This document shows, one piece after another, positions 1 through 8,285 of a stretch of DNA of 64,000 bases. Numbering within the stretch: the first letter of the stretch is position 1; every line of letters begins with the position of its first letter. Location of the stretch: positions 1,922,001 to 1,986,000 of the forward strand of contig CBDDCH010000002.1 in assembly GCA_965226215.1 (NCBI GenBank). The letters run 5' to 3'. The position numbers were made by a program, and so were the translations under genes. This stretch comes from G963668345 sp965226215. GTDB lineage: Bacteria > Acidobacteriota > Terriglobia > Bryobacterales > UBA6623. The notes beneath the pieces were generated by a model, which was not told the DNA's origin, ran no database searches, and was given only the letters and a program-made list of their open reading frames with translations.

Positions 1-2
1 TT

Positions 3-242
3 TTCCCCGCTGACCGGCAAGATCTGATCGATGAGATCCACTGTACGCCCCACGTGGAGGGTGGCAGCGGGCCCGTCTACCTCGGAGCGCCCCTGGTGAG
101 TCTGGATGGCCGCGTGGCGATGTCCCACGGCTGGTCGGCCGTTGATCTGGACTGGATCGGGGCCTACACCGAAGGGGCGGACGTTGAAGTTCGGGCTGAC
201 AACACTCTTCCCACGGACTGGCAGTTTCCCGAGATCACCTGA
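3..242 (+). CDS. C-terminal end of an unrecognised protein, cut by the window edge
   Basis: An open frame runs from the left edge to a TGA at 240-242 and gives about 79 residues ending in WQFPEIT. It has no stop in this stretch and no clear internal start, so it is read as the 3' end of a gene that begins outside the window. The fragment is acidic and soluble-looking, with several Trp residues and no membrane segment. I do not recognise the family. It is convergent with the SGNH hydrolase on the other strand and overlaps its end by 8 bases, which supports both being real gene ends. No function is proposed. Confidence 0.5.
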   Translation, partial: FPADRQDLIDEIHCTPHVEGGSGPVYLGAPLVSLDGRVAMSHGWSAVDLDWIGAYTEGADVEVRADNTLPTDWQFPEIT

Positions 243-1182
243 GGGTGGAACTCGCCGCATCGTCGCGCCGACTGACGGCAAGCGGTTTTTGGTTGCGGCA
301 GCCGGTAGTTGATTGCGCATCGACGAAGCTCCCCGATTGGCGGAGGAATCGAGCGAGTGCCTCGGCTTGGATGCGGTAACCGACCGGGTTGCAGTGCGGG
401 TCACGCGGCAACAGGTGAAACGGCCCTCGATCCTGCTGTGAAACAAAGTAGTCAACAAGAGGGCAAAAGGCCACAGAGATTTCTTTCGCCGTCACGACGA
501 GGAAGTCCTCAAGGGCGTAGCGATTGTACTCCCCTGGCGCAAGGCGGAGTTTGGTTTGAACGCGACTAGTGTAGTCGTCCCATACTTCTTGGATGGACGG
601 GTGAGAATAGAAAAAGAACCGCGCTCCATTCTCGCGGCAGACTTTGCTCATCCCTTTGAGCAATGCTGCGAACAACTCTCCATTGACGTACTGTCGAGCA
701 AGCCCACGGTAGTAGATTTTGTCGGGCAGTCCCAACAAGTTTCTTTCTTCCCACGACATCACGTGGCTCCGGACTAGCAGAATCTGTGGCTGGAGAAGAC
801 GATATAGAGCCGAGAATTGAAGCCACTTGCGAGGACCCTGACCAAAGCTGGGAATTGCGCTTTGATCAAGCTCGGGGGCAAGCAGTTCAAGTCGGTCCTG
901 CGCCTTAGTGACGAACATGGGCTTCGGGAGGTCATAAGCCCGCCGCAGACCAATTCCGCCCAGGTCGTTGAGACAGAACCCATAGATCACAACGTCAGGC
1001 CGGTAGAGGGGAGCCAGGCGCCGGATGTGGAGCAGAACTTGGTCGGTGGAATAGCCCTGAACTCCGGCATTGATGACTTCCGTTTTGACACCACGGCGGT
1101 TAAGAAGGCGTTCGAGCTGCTTGGTCACCGTGCGATCCTGCGGCACGCTTCGGCCGAGAACCGTGGAGTTCCCGAAGATCAT
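235..1182 (-). CDS. SGNH/GDSL-type hydrolase, catalytic part of a frameshifted gene
   Basis: This 315-residue frame carries the catalytic core of an SGNH hydrolase. The nucleophile block is FGNSTVLG near the N-terminus, in the GDSxTxG position. NAGVQGYSTDQ follows as block II, CLNDLGG resembles block III (GxND), and the C-terminal DPHCNPVGY matches the Asp/His block V. The family removes or adds acyl esters on carbohydrates, and in polysaccharide loci often acts as an O-acetyl esterase or acyltransferase. The frame stays open upstream of the first Met, and the missing N-terminal anchor lies in a different frame at 1205-1480. The gene therefore appears broken by a one-base shift between about 1207 and 1265. 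It is the last gene of the polysaccharide locus. Confidence 0.8.
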   Translation of the reverse strand: MIFGNSTVLGRSVPQDRTVTKQLERLLNRRGVKTEVINAGVQGYSTDQVLLHIRRLAPLYRPDVVIYGFCLNDLGGIGLRRAYDLPKPMFVTKAQDRLELLAPELDQSAIPSFGQGPRKWLQFSALYRLLQPQILLVRSHVMSWEERNLLGLPDKIYYRGLARQYVNGELFAALLKGMSKVCRENGARFFFYSHPSIQEVWDDYTSRVQTKLRLAPGEYNRYALEDFLVVTAKEISVAFCPLVDYFVSQQDRGPFHLLPRDPHCNPVGYRIQAEALARFLRQSGSFVDAQSTTGCRNQKPLAVSRRDDAASSTLR

Positions 1183-1204
1183 GATCCGTCTTGTCCCGGG
1201 CTGC

Positions 1205-1480
1205 CTACGGCGACGGCCTACGGCGGGCGGCCGCGGGTGTGATCCCGTCGGGGTTCGTTTGAAACCTCACGACCCAGTCACGGCCCGGAATTCGGCTCTT
1301 CACGTCGAGATTGGGTTTTTGGGTCCAGCCGAGTTCGGGGTCACGACGCCAATCGACCGTGGCGTCGCGATACTTCCACAGCCATACGGGCACAAGTAGG
1401 CGTACCAATCCCTCGGCGAGCAAGATAGCGACACTCACGCTGAGAACAAGAATCGCCAGGCGAAGGGAGAGCCACTTCAA
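1205..1480 (-). CDS. N-terminal anchor fragment of the frameshifted SGNH hydrolase
   Basis: This 91-residue frame starts with a hydrophobic helix (residues about 5-35, LRLAILVLSVSVAILLAEG). A periplasmic linker follows with the phrases ELGWTQKPN and RFQTNPDGI, which are typical of membrane-anchored SGNH hydrolases just before the catalytic serine block. After NPDGI the frame degenerates into low-complexity Ala/Arg and stops at 1205. The next frame (235-1182), shifted by one base, continues directly into RRIMIFGNST. The two together would make one protein of about 400 residues: a single-pass inner-membrane anchor plus a periplasmic SGNH domain. Either a natural frameshift or a sequence error explains the split. 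Confidence 0.65.
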   Translation of the reverse strand: MKWLSLRLAILVLSVSVAILLAEGLVRLLVPVWLWKYRDATVDWRRDPELGWTQKPNLDVKSRIPGRDWVVRFQTNPDGITPAAARRRPSP

Positions 1481-1590
1481 TGGATCACTCCGGGGGGTAC
1501 GCCAGTTTCAGAGTGGGCGTTTCAAGGCGGGGAAGGGTGGGGCGCGGGGACCTGCCGGTACGGCCGAAGCCCGCCATTCAGACCGACACG

Positions 1591-2322
1591 TCACTGGCGC
1601 TGGGCAAAGGCGAAAAGAGTGATCTTCATGAAGTTGGGGGCCACTTTTTGGTGAAGCGCAGCCAGTGCGTAGGCGATCAGGGAGAAGGAGAAATAAGAAG
1701 GCTCGGCTTCATGTCCATAAACGACGGCGTCGAAACCGTAGCGAGTTAGGTAGCGTCTGAGTTTCCATTTGGTGCTGCAGCGGTAAAAGGCGGGGAATAC
1801 GTCCGCCGGTTTGCGGTTCGACTGTACTCGCGTGGTAACCGCGGCATGGAACTTGGACGGGACGACCCGCGCGAAGACACCGAAATAGCTGAATAGGTTG
1901 GGCGTTCGGATGCAAAGGTAGCCCCCAGGTTTAATCACCCGCCGCGCCTCGGAGAAAAACCGGACGGGGTCCTTGATGTGTTCGAGCACACTGTCGCAAA
2001 CACAGAGATCAATCGATTGGTCCTCGAGAGGCCACTTCTGGTCTTCCCCGATGAGGAGGAACTCGTCAATGAACGGGTTCCCCGAGGCTGCCGGGTCGAT
2101 ATCGATGCCAACGACTTTAGCCGCTTTGCCGCGGAGGACGACAAGTTCGTGATGGCGAGGTATGGGATCGTCCGAGATCACGCCGCGCCCGCATCCGACA
2201 TCGAGAACTATGTTCTCCGAGTTGAGCAGAGCACGGACGCGTTGAGCGAAGGCAATCGTTCCGTCCACGTCCGAAAAACCGCCGAAGCGGCTCTCCGGAT
2301 AGAAGAGGGTCTGGTAGTCCAT
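1591..2322 (-). CDS. class I SAM-dependent methyltransferase
   Basis: This 243-residue protein has the class I methyltransferase fold signature. Motif I is VLDVGCGRG at about residues 40-48, an acidic strand (GIDIDP) follows, and motif IV/post-I is LCVCDSVLEHIKDP. The helix after it contains RRVIKPGGYLCIRTPN, the usual Methyltransf_11 ending. No zinc-binding N-terminus is present. It sits between the epimerase and the SGNH hydrolase on the same strand of the polysaccharide locus. The natural inference is methylation of a sugar or of a glycan terminus, but the acceptor cannot be read from sequence. The family assignment is firm, the substrate unknown. Confidence 0.88.
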   Translation of the reverse strand: MDYQTLFYPESRFGGFSDVDGTIAFAQRVRALLNSENIVLDVGCGRGVISDDPIPRHHELVVLRGKAAKVVGIDIDPAASGNPFIDEFLLIGEDQKWPLEDQSIDLCVCDSVLEHIKDPVRFFSEARRVIKPGGYLCIRTPNLFSYFGVFARVVPSKFHAAVTTRVQSNRKPADVFPAFYRCSTKWKLRRYLTRYGFDAVVYGHEAEPSYFSFSLIAYALAALHQKVAPNFMKITLFAFAQRQ

Positions 2323-2390
2323 AAGGGCTCGCGAATCTCTCGCCGGTGCGGGCGTTACCTTAGTACTCGCATCTTGGTGACAAATTCGGG

Positions 2391-3623
2391 TTAGGCCCCT
2401 GACGCTGCGCCGCGAGCTGCTGAACCGTCAGCAGGCGACTCGAGTGTCGCGGGCTCCACAACGAAGGGACTGCCGGCGCGGGCGGGCTTCTTTTTCGCCA
2501 GGTATTTGTGATTGTGATAGACAGGTAAGGTGTAGTCGGAAACTAGTCCGTCGTGCAAAGCACTGTGGACTTCGTGAATGCCTTCATCCAGTGTCATATG
2601 ACAGCGAAACCCCAGGCGCACGCGGATTTTGTCGCAGCAGACCCGGTAACTGCGGACGTCGGAGTTTTGCCTATACTCTCGCTCCAACGCCGGTTGCAAG
2701 CGGTGAATACGTTCGCCTAACTCCCTCAAGGAGTAGTTCATCGACGAAGACCCTACGTTGAAAATATGCCCGCTAACTTCTTGCATAGGACATTGGAGAA
2801 CGAGGCGAAATGCGCGGGAAATATCCGACACGTGAACGAAGGGGCGCAATTGGCGGGCGTTATAGATTACGATCTTTTTCTCAAAGAAAGCCCTTGCCGT
2901 CAGCAGGTTGATGACCAAATCAAACCGAGGCCGGGGAGACCATCCAAACGCTGTGCCGAGTCTCAGAATCGTGGGGTGGAACTTTAGACTCCGGAGCTTC
3001 AGCAAGGCTCGCTCGGAGGCGATTTTCGTCGCGGCATAGAGCGATATTGGGTTAGGACGTGATTGTTCGTCCACCACTTGGTTGTTCGATCCATACACGC
3101 TGCAGGTGGAGGCGAATACCATGCGGGGCACCCTGAACTTTAGGCACGCTTCGGCAACGAGTTGAGTAGCGGCGTAATTCGTGCGGCGGGCGGCCTCGGG
3201 GTCGAGATCACAGGCAGGATCTCCGACCACGGCTGCGAGGTGCACAACGGCGTCCACTCCCTCCGTGGCTCGGAAGAGCGTTTCGGGGCGGCAAGCATCT
3301 GCTTCGATGAGTTGGAATCTGGGCTGGGGCAGAAGATCTTGGAGCGGCTTCTTGCCGAATAGCAGACTGTCCAGGACTCGGACACGATAGCCTTCCGCCA
3401 GAAGGTGGCGGACAAGCACACTGCCGATGTAGCCGGCCCCACCGACAACGAGTACACTCTTGACGTTCGCGGCGAGAGGGTTCCCGTGTGCCAGGACACG
3501 CCGGTCCGGGACGCCTCCGCGGCTCGATGCAAGAGTCGGTTGGCTGGTATTCGTTGCACGAAGGGCTGCCGAATACCGACCAGGCATCGCTGTCGAGAGG
3601 GCGGTAGAGGTGTTTTGAGACAT
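2391..3623 (-). CDS. NAD-dependent sugar epimerase/dehydratase (extended SDR)
   Basis: This is an extended short-chain dehydrogenase acting on a nucleotide sugar. The Rossmann motif VVGGAGYIGS lies at about residues 59-68, EADACRPE is the acidic adenine-binding region, and DAVVHLAA follows. The catalytic pair is in SLYAATK (Tyr196, Lys200), and Ser/Thr in ASTCSVYG completes the triad. The fold supports 4-epimerisation or 4,6-dehydration of an NDP-sugar feeding the glycosyltransferases of the same locus. The first 53 residues are low-complexity and precede the Rossmann strand by an unusual distance, so a downstream start close to NVKSVLVV is likely. The C-terminal tail after about residue 365 is Ala/Ser-rich and probably disordered. 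Confidence 0.88.
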   Translation of the reverse strand: MSQNTSTALSTAMPGRYSAALRATNTSQPTLASSRGGVPDRRVLAHGNPLAANVKSVLVVGGAGYIGSVLVRHLLAEGYRVRVLDSLLFGKKPLQDLLPQPRFQLIEADACRPETLFRATEGVDAVVHLAAVVGDPACDLDPEAARRTNYAATQLVAEACLKFRVPRMVFASTCSVYGSNNQVVDEQSRPNPISLYAATKIASERALLKLRSLKFHPTILRLGTAFGWSPRPRFDLVINLLTARAFFEKKIVIYNARQLRPFVHVSDISRAFRLVLQCPMQEVSGHIFNVGSSSMNYSLRELGERIHRLQPALEREYRQNSDVRSYRVCCDKIRVRLGFRCHMTLDEGIHEVHSALHDGLVSDYTLPVYHNHKYLAKKKPARAGSPFVVEPATLESPADGSAARGAASGA

Positions 3624-3748
3624 TGTTGTGAAGGTCTAGGCCGTTGCTGCAAGACAACGGGGTCCAGTTCTTGTCGAAGGGTAAAAGGCGAAACACTTGC
3701 GCTAGCGAAACAACGGTAGGCGGCGGAGACGAGGCAGGTAAGCTCCGA

Positions 3749-4114
3749 TTACAAAGCGGTCATATTGATAAGGACGTCACGCGATTCCGCGCTGCGGCCG
3801 GTTGCGTAGTTCTGCAAGAGCTCGGCGAGCAGGCAGACGGACAGGCCGACGGCCAGAGTGACGCGGCGGGTCCCGGGGCGAGCGGATGATTCAGCCAGCA
3901 GTCCAAGAACGCCAAACAAGACGACATGACTAACCTTGCGCGTGATCCACGAGACGGTGAGCGATTCTTCCGTCGATGCGAGTGCGCCCCTTGTCCATGC
4001 GGTGATTTCTGACAGTCCCGCGTACCCGAGTATCCCTACCATCTCGGTGGAGGATGCCAGGCAAAGCAGCGCCCACAGAAGAAAAATAGGTTTGTAGCTT
4101 GCTCGGGTGGCCAC
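3749..4114 (-). CDS. VanZ-family membrane protein, 3' end frameshifted
   Basis: This is a small integral membrane protein of the VanZ family, commonly found beside exopolysaccharide genes in this kind of locus. Visible features are an N-terminal helix, SHVVLFGVLGLLAESS, and the conserved ELLQNYATGRSAESRDVLINM block. The frame stops at MTAL, just where family members normally have a final glycine-rich helix. If one T is added to the short T-run near 3755, the frame reads on as MTAFVIGAYLPRLRR and ends at a TAG at 3702-3704. GAYLPR is the expected family ending. The gene is therefore best read as 3702-4114 with a one-base deletion. VanZ function in such loci is not established. Confidence 0.75.
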   Translation of the reverse strand: MATRASYKPIFLLWALLCLASSTEMVGILGYAGLSEITAWTRGALASTEESLTVSWITRKVSHVVLFGVLGLLAESSARPGTRRVTLAVGLSVCLLAELLQNYATGRSAESRDVLINMTAL

Positions 4115-4521
4115 TTCGCTGCCTCACACGGCACTTTTTCGTACATCCATGATTTTGGGGGCTCGAGCCGGGCTAAGGTGTAGCTGCAAGGAGAAGCGCC
4201 ACAGAATGGCTCGGACGCCGAAGGGGATGAAGTTAGCCGCGTAGGCGCGTGCGAATGAGAATTTTGTTCTCCTTTCAGGCAGCGTTGAGGTGCGCGCGGG
4301 TTCATGCCTGCCGAGTAGCGTCATCCCTGGACCGCTCGGTCGAAAACCCACCCGCGTTCATCCCTTTGGGTGGGGCACAGGCTTGGCCGTACGCCAGGGC
4401 CGCTCACTGGCGTTCGCGGCTCCGAATCGGGCATGGCGAGGCTGTGCGACAGCAAGGAACCGAGCCTGGAACGCTAGTGACAGGCCAGGCATCAGCGCTC
4501 GGCCCCCGCGGATCGCGCCGG
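4115..4521. repeat. 407-base gap holding a partial family A interior
   Basis: No gene is visible here. Bases 4321-4431 match the enlarged interior of the family A element at 10.4 kb: a 27-base identical stretch begins at 4323 with ATCCCTGGACCGCTCGGTC, and a CCGCTC...CGCGGCTC module follows. Neither terminal inverted repeat of family A is present, so this is a degraded fragment or an independently moving inner module. The rest of the gap shows nothing I can name. Confidence 0.55.
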
Positions 4522-5145
4522 TCACCGGGCCTCCCCCCACGAGGCGGCTGGAAACAGCACCTGTCGTACAGTGAGGAGAACCAGCTTCACATCGAGCCAG
4601 AGGGAAGCCTGGCGGATGTAAGGCAAGCTAAGGTTTAACTTGTGTGGCAAAACGAATTCGCGGTAGTGAAGCTCGGGATTGGCGGAGCCGGCGAGGACGT
4701 CATCTTCATGGCGATAGACCAAGCTGGCCGGATCAGTGATGCCCGGTCTCACCTGCAGGATGGATCGCCAAATTGAGTCGTTGAAAGTCACGTAGCGGGG
4801 CACTTCAGGGCGAGGACCGACTAGACTCATATCCCCGATCAAGACGTTCCACAATTGCGGCAGCTCGTCGATCTTGAATCTTCGCAGCCATCCGCCGACC
4901 CCGGAAACCCGAGGATCACCCGCTGCGGTCAGCTGCCCTCCCTGCCGTTCGGCGTCCATGACCATGGTTCGGAACTTCCACAAGCGAAATGGTCTGCCCT
5001 CGAGCCCGATGCGGGTTTGGGAAAAGAATATGGGCCCGCGGCCGGACAGCTTGATCAGCAGGCCGACGACGAACAGAAACGGCGCCAGCAGCAGGAGTGC
5101 GACTCCGGCGAGCAGCAGATCAAAGATACGCTTGCCGCGATACAT
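4522..5145 (-). CDS. initiating sugar-phosphate transferase (PglC/WcaJ C-terminal type)
   Basis: This 207-residue protein is a polyprenol-phosphate phosphoglycosyl transferase of the bacterial sugar transferase family (PF02397). It moves a sugar-1-phosphate from a UDP-sugar to undecaprenyl phosphate on the cytoplasmic face, the first committed step of repeat-unit assembly. The hydrophobic re-entrant helix is at residues about 9-32. WKFRTMVMDAE follows, then the catalytic Asp-Glu pair in RFKIDELPQLWNVL and the closing block GDMSLVGPRPE. Its short length matches the minimal monotopic PglC type and not full-length WcaJ with four extra helices. It is the probable initiating enzyme for the glycosyltransferases upstream in the same locus. 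Confidence 0.93.
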   Translation of the reverse strand: MYRGKRIFDLLLAGVALLLLAPFLFVVGLLIKLSGRGPIFFSQTRIGLEGRPFRLWKFRTMVMDAERQGGQLTAAGDPRVSGVGGWLRRFKIDELPQLWNVLIGDMSLVGPRPEVPRYVTFNDSIWRSILQVRPGITDPASLVYRHEDDVLAGSANPELHYREFVLPHKLNLSLPYIRQASLWLDVKLVLLTVRQVLFPAASWGEAR

Positions 5146-5193
5146 GAGACCCGATCGTCGTCCGGATCGCCGGAGCGTCCCGGCGCTCAGTCT

Positions 5194-6066
5194 CTAACGA
5201 ATGCCCGCCGCCGCCAGGGCCTTGGAGGCCTTTCTCCAAAAATCACAGTCGGGCCGTCTACGATGGCGCCATTCCACCCATCGTCGGCCACCGAGATCCA
5301 GGAAGGGTTTCAGGACCGGGTTGATCACGACTTGGTCCCGGAGAGGTTCCAACGAAAAGCCCATGCCCAGTTTAAAGTGCTCGAGGCTCCCATTGTCCGT
5401 CAGGCCGAGTAAGCCGTAGGAGACGAGCCTGACGCGCGCGTCGTTGATGGTTCGTCGCGTCACTTCAAAAACCAGGGCGTTGTTGGGGTAGTAGGCGAGG
5501 TGGTCCCCAGCCGAGCTTTGATGAAGGATCGTGAGAACGTCTTCCACAAGAGCCGCGACCACCAGTGCCGCCCACTGCCCGTCGACCAATGCGACCCACG
5601 CTTCGAAGTCGCTGTGTCTGGCGGCCGCCGAGCAATAGAGGGCCCATTTCGCTTCGGTCATCGTCGCGGGGCTTCGGCCCTGCCGGAGGAAGGTTCCGAC
5701 GTTGAGCTTGTGGCCACGTTGAGCGAGGTCTCTGAACTCCACGCGCTCGATCCTGCAATGCTCCAGCCCTCTGCGTGTTTGGTTGCGAGCTTTTTTTTGA
5801 AGCGACGATAGGTCGTACGGTTCTTTCGAGCGAACAAACAGCCCGCCGGATTGTCCATTCTCCGCGGGGCCGGCGAGAAATCGCACAGCCAAGGCCGGGC
5901 CTCGGAAGAAGACCTCGGCTATTTCCGTACGCGGGGGACCGACTGCCCGGTGGTAGGGGATCGAAGCAAACGACAGCGGCTGTGAGTTGAACCAATAGCA
6001 ACTGTTGGTTTCGATGACACGGCAACCCTGGCGCTCCCAAAACTCGGCGAACTGGCCTGCGTCCAT
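5194..6066 (-). CDS. FemAB/GNAT-like acyltransferase
   Basis: This 290-residue soluble protein has the layout of the GNAT/FemAB superfamily. The first half carries SLQKKARNQTRRGLEH, the typical basic helix of FemAB-like proteins in exopolysaccharide and exosortase loci. The second half has an acyl-CoA-fold strand pattern (AWVALVDGQWAALVVAALVEDVLTILHQSS) followed by LSFE-type C-terminal elements (YGLLGLTDNGSLEHFKLGMGF). Such proteins usually transfer an acyl or aminoacyl group to an amino sugar or peptide. It starts 9 bases after the stop of the upstream methyltransferase, so the two are probably co-translated. The exact acyl donor and acceptor are not determinable. Confidence 0.75.
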   Translation of the reverse strand: MDAGQFAEFWERQGCRVIETNSCYWFNSQPLSFASIPYHRAVGPPRTEIAEVFFRGPALAVRFLAGPAENGQSGGLFVRSKEPYDLSSLQKKARNQTRRGLEHCRIERVEFRDLAQRGHKLNVGTFLRQGRSPATMTEAKWALYCSAAARHSDFEAWVALVDGQWAALVVAALVEDVLTILHQSSAGDHLAYYPNNALVFEVTRRTINDARVRLVSYGLLGLTDNGSLEHFKLGMGFSLEPLRDQVVINPVLKPFLDLGGRRWVEWRHRRRPDCDFWRKASKALAAAGIR

Positions 6067-6075
6067 GGTGACTCG

Positions 6076-6978
6076 TTATGGCGTCTTCTCGACGATGTAC
6101 ATCTCTTTGGCCGCGAAAGAAGTCCTGCCCCGAGTGATTGCGAATAGCCCTTTGTTGAGGTTGAAGTGGAGGTGATTCATGCGCTGCAGCAAAGGGTTTC
6201 GCCGGGTGGGCGCCTGTTGGGGGATCACTCGTCGAATGCGAAAACCGGCGGTGTCGAGGAGGGCCTTTAGCGTGGCCGGAGAGAAGTAATAGAGGTCGGG
6301 ATTGCGCGGGCTGATTCGGCTCCACTCGCCATCGACGAGGTAGCAAATCAACCCTCGATCCCGGACCTTGCGGTAGCGAAATCCGGGGATTTCGATGGCC
6401 AACAGTCCATCGTCCTTGAGGATTCGGCGGATTTCCCCGAGCTCCCGCCGGGGGGCGGGAAAGTAGAAGAACGTATCGAGAACGGTCACGGCGTCAAAGT
6501 ATTTCGAGGGATAGGCCGCTTCGCGCAATGTGCCGCAAAAAACGTCCGCGCCGGCGCGGGTGCGCGCCAGCTCAGCCCCGACGGGAGAAGTCTCGACGCC
6601 GTGCAGGCGCCACGGCGGAGCTGCGAATTGCTCAAGGAACGTACCGGTGGCGCAGCCGATGTCCAAAAGAGTCCCGGGGCGTTTGAGCCGTTGGATGACG
6701 TCAGATTCTCTACGTAGAGTGCGCCTGTGGTGGGAATCGAAAAGCTCGAGGTTGTCTTGGCGAACGAACTGGTGGTGGAAAGCCCGAATGTGTGAATGGG
6801 TTGGTCGTGGGCTAAGGTACACGAGCCCGTCGTTCTTGCAGCGCACGATGCGAGCTGGTGTGCCGTCCGCGACAAGGGTGTCGGTGGCGTCCTCGTCGCA
6901 CAACAGACAGTTCACGTTTTCAAATGAGGCGGCTGAAGTTGTTGCCACTGAGACTCGTGATGGGGAAGCGGCCGGCAT
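6076..6978 (-). CDS. SAM-dependent methyltransferase with N-terminal Cys cluster
   Basis: A Cys pair (NCLLCDED) and a later Cys (RIVRCKND) at residues about 24-50 form a zinc-ribbon-like N-terminus. A class I methyltransferase domain follows: motif I is LLDIGCATGTFLEQF, the acidic strand is HGVETSP, and motif IV is DAVTVLDTFFYFP. This arrangement is common among methyltransferases of polysaccharide loci that act on nucleotide sugars or polymer ends. The gene lies between the GT4 glycosyltransferase at 7.0-8.2 kb and the acyltransferase. Family firm, substrate unknown. Confidence 0.86.
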   Translation of the reverse strand: MPAASPSRVSVATTSAASFENVNCLLCDEDATDTLVADGTPARIVRCKNDGLVYLSPRPTHSHIRAFHHQFVRQDNLELFDSHHRRTLRRESDVIQRLKRPGTLLDIGCATGTFLEQFAAPPWRLHGVETSPVGAELARTRAGADVFCGTLREAAYPSKYFDAVTVLDTFFYFPAPRRELGEIRRILKDDGLLAIEIPGFRYRKVRDRGLICYLVDGEWSRISPRNPDLYYFSPATLKALLDTAGFRIRRVIPQQAPTRRNPLLQRMNHLHFNLNKGLFAITRGRTSFAAKEMYIVEKTP

Positions 6979-7022
6979 GGTGTTGGATTTGGGCTCGGAA
7001 GGCTGGCGCAGCAGGCGTAGCG

Positions 7023-8222
7023 TCAGCGTGCAACTTGGAAGAGCCGACGTGAGCTGACGATGGCTTGGTAGCGCCCGAGCATGTGTTTAGCGATGACTGT
7101 GGTGTCGTAGTCACTATGGGCCAGCGCCTTCGCGCGCCTGCCCATGACTTTCAGCTCTCTAGATTTTTCGAGAAGGGCCGCCGCAGCCCTTCCGAAGACC
7201 TGGGGGTCGCAGGGTAGCTGTCTCCCCGCGCCCGCCTTCTCCGCCGCGCGGCCGACGGGGACGCCTTCGGAAACCAGCACAGGCAGGCCCGCCGCCATCG
7301 CTTCTAGGGCTGAGAGGCCAAAGTTTTCCGAATCCGGTTCCGAGGGCATCAAGAACAAGTCCGAGTCGGCAAGGGCGTCGTCTCGTTCTCGGCCTTCGAG
7401 ATGACCCAGGCAGTGCAGGCGTGCGGCGCAACGCAACTGTTCCGCGCTGCCCTTTAGCGTCCCCGTAAGGCCTTGTTCGTCAGGTCCAGCGAGCAGCAAG
7501 TGGACCGGGTTGGGCAAATGGCGGCAGGCGGCGAGAGTTTCAACAGCGATGTCAGGACGCTTTTTCTTGTGCAGACGTCCCAGAAAAAGCAGCACTAGCG
7601 CGCCCGAAGGAATGCCCAAGCGACAGCGCCAAGCCCCCCTGGGAGGCAACTGCCGAAAGCGCGAAGTTTGAATGCCGTTAGGCGTCACAAACGTAGGTGA
7701 TTGCAGTCCCAGTTGACTCGCCGCCTCGGCCTCGGCCTCATCCGTACAGTGCAGCGATGCTGCACCGTTCAAGAGTCTTCGCCCGAACAGCGATAGGTAG
7801 ATGCGCTTTTTTAGGCTCTTCTGGCCAAGCGCCCACGGTAGCAACTGGCCCCGGAGCGGTACGACGTATGGAACCTCGGCCCTTGTACATGCTTCGGCGG
7901 CGGGGCCAAGTGTGTGAGCAAACAACGAGTCGATTTCGACAATATCGAACTTCGAGACATGTCTTCGGCACTCGGAGGCCAAGGATCGCGAGTAGAGGAA
8001 CGTGTTGGAGGTCAGAGGGAAGTAGTTGACACACACGCCCGCTATGTTGACGGGTCGCCCAAGAGGAACATCGAGGCGAGAGGAGCCATTTGCGTCCGTG
8101 GTGTAGACGGTGACGCTCGCACCGGCTTGCGCCATGCCTTCACAAAGTGCGGGAATACTTCGCGCCGGCCCGCCATAGGCGTAAGCAGGTTTGTAGACGC
8201 TCGTGACGTAGAGAACTTTCAC
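7023..8222 (-). CDS. GT4 family glycosyltransferase
   Basis: This is a retaining GT-B glycosyltransferase of family GT4. The N-terminal donor-independent domain begins MKVLYVTSVYKPAYAYGGP with the glycine-rich loop. The C-terminal domain begins near LVLLFLGRLHKKKRPDI and contains the EX7E motif in SEPDSENFGLSALEAMAAG, whose glutamates bind the nucleotide sugar. Its 399 residues are normal for the family. It most likely adds one sugar to the lipid-linked repeat unit at the cytoplasmic membrane. It is the second of two adjacent GT4 genes on this strand (with 8.3-9.4 kb), separated by about 60 bases. Confidence 0.92.
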   Translation of the reverse strand: MKVLYVTSVYKPAYAYGGPARSIPALCEGMAQAGASVTVYTTDANGSSRLDVPLGRPVNIAGVCVNYFPLTSNTFLYSRSLASECRRHVSKFDIVEIDSLFAHTLGPAAEACTRAEVPYVVPLRGQLLPWALGQKSLKKRIYLSLFGRRLLNGAASLHCTDEAEAEAASQLGLQSPTFVTPNGIQTSRFRQLPPRGAWRCRLGIPSGALVLLFLGRLHKKKRPDIAVETLAACRHLPNPVHLLLAGPDEQGLTGTLKGSAEQLRCAARLHCLGHLEGRERDDALADSDLFLMPSEPDSENFGLSALEAMAAGLPVLVSEGVPVGRAAEKAGAGRQLPCDPQVFGRAAAALLEKSRELKVMGRRAKALAHSDYDTTVIAKHMLGRYQAIVSSRRLFQVAR

Positions 8223-8285
8223 AGGTGCTTCTTGGCGACTTATCGCGCTGCCGAAGGCTATGGCCTCTTCTATTGACTTTCGCGG

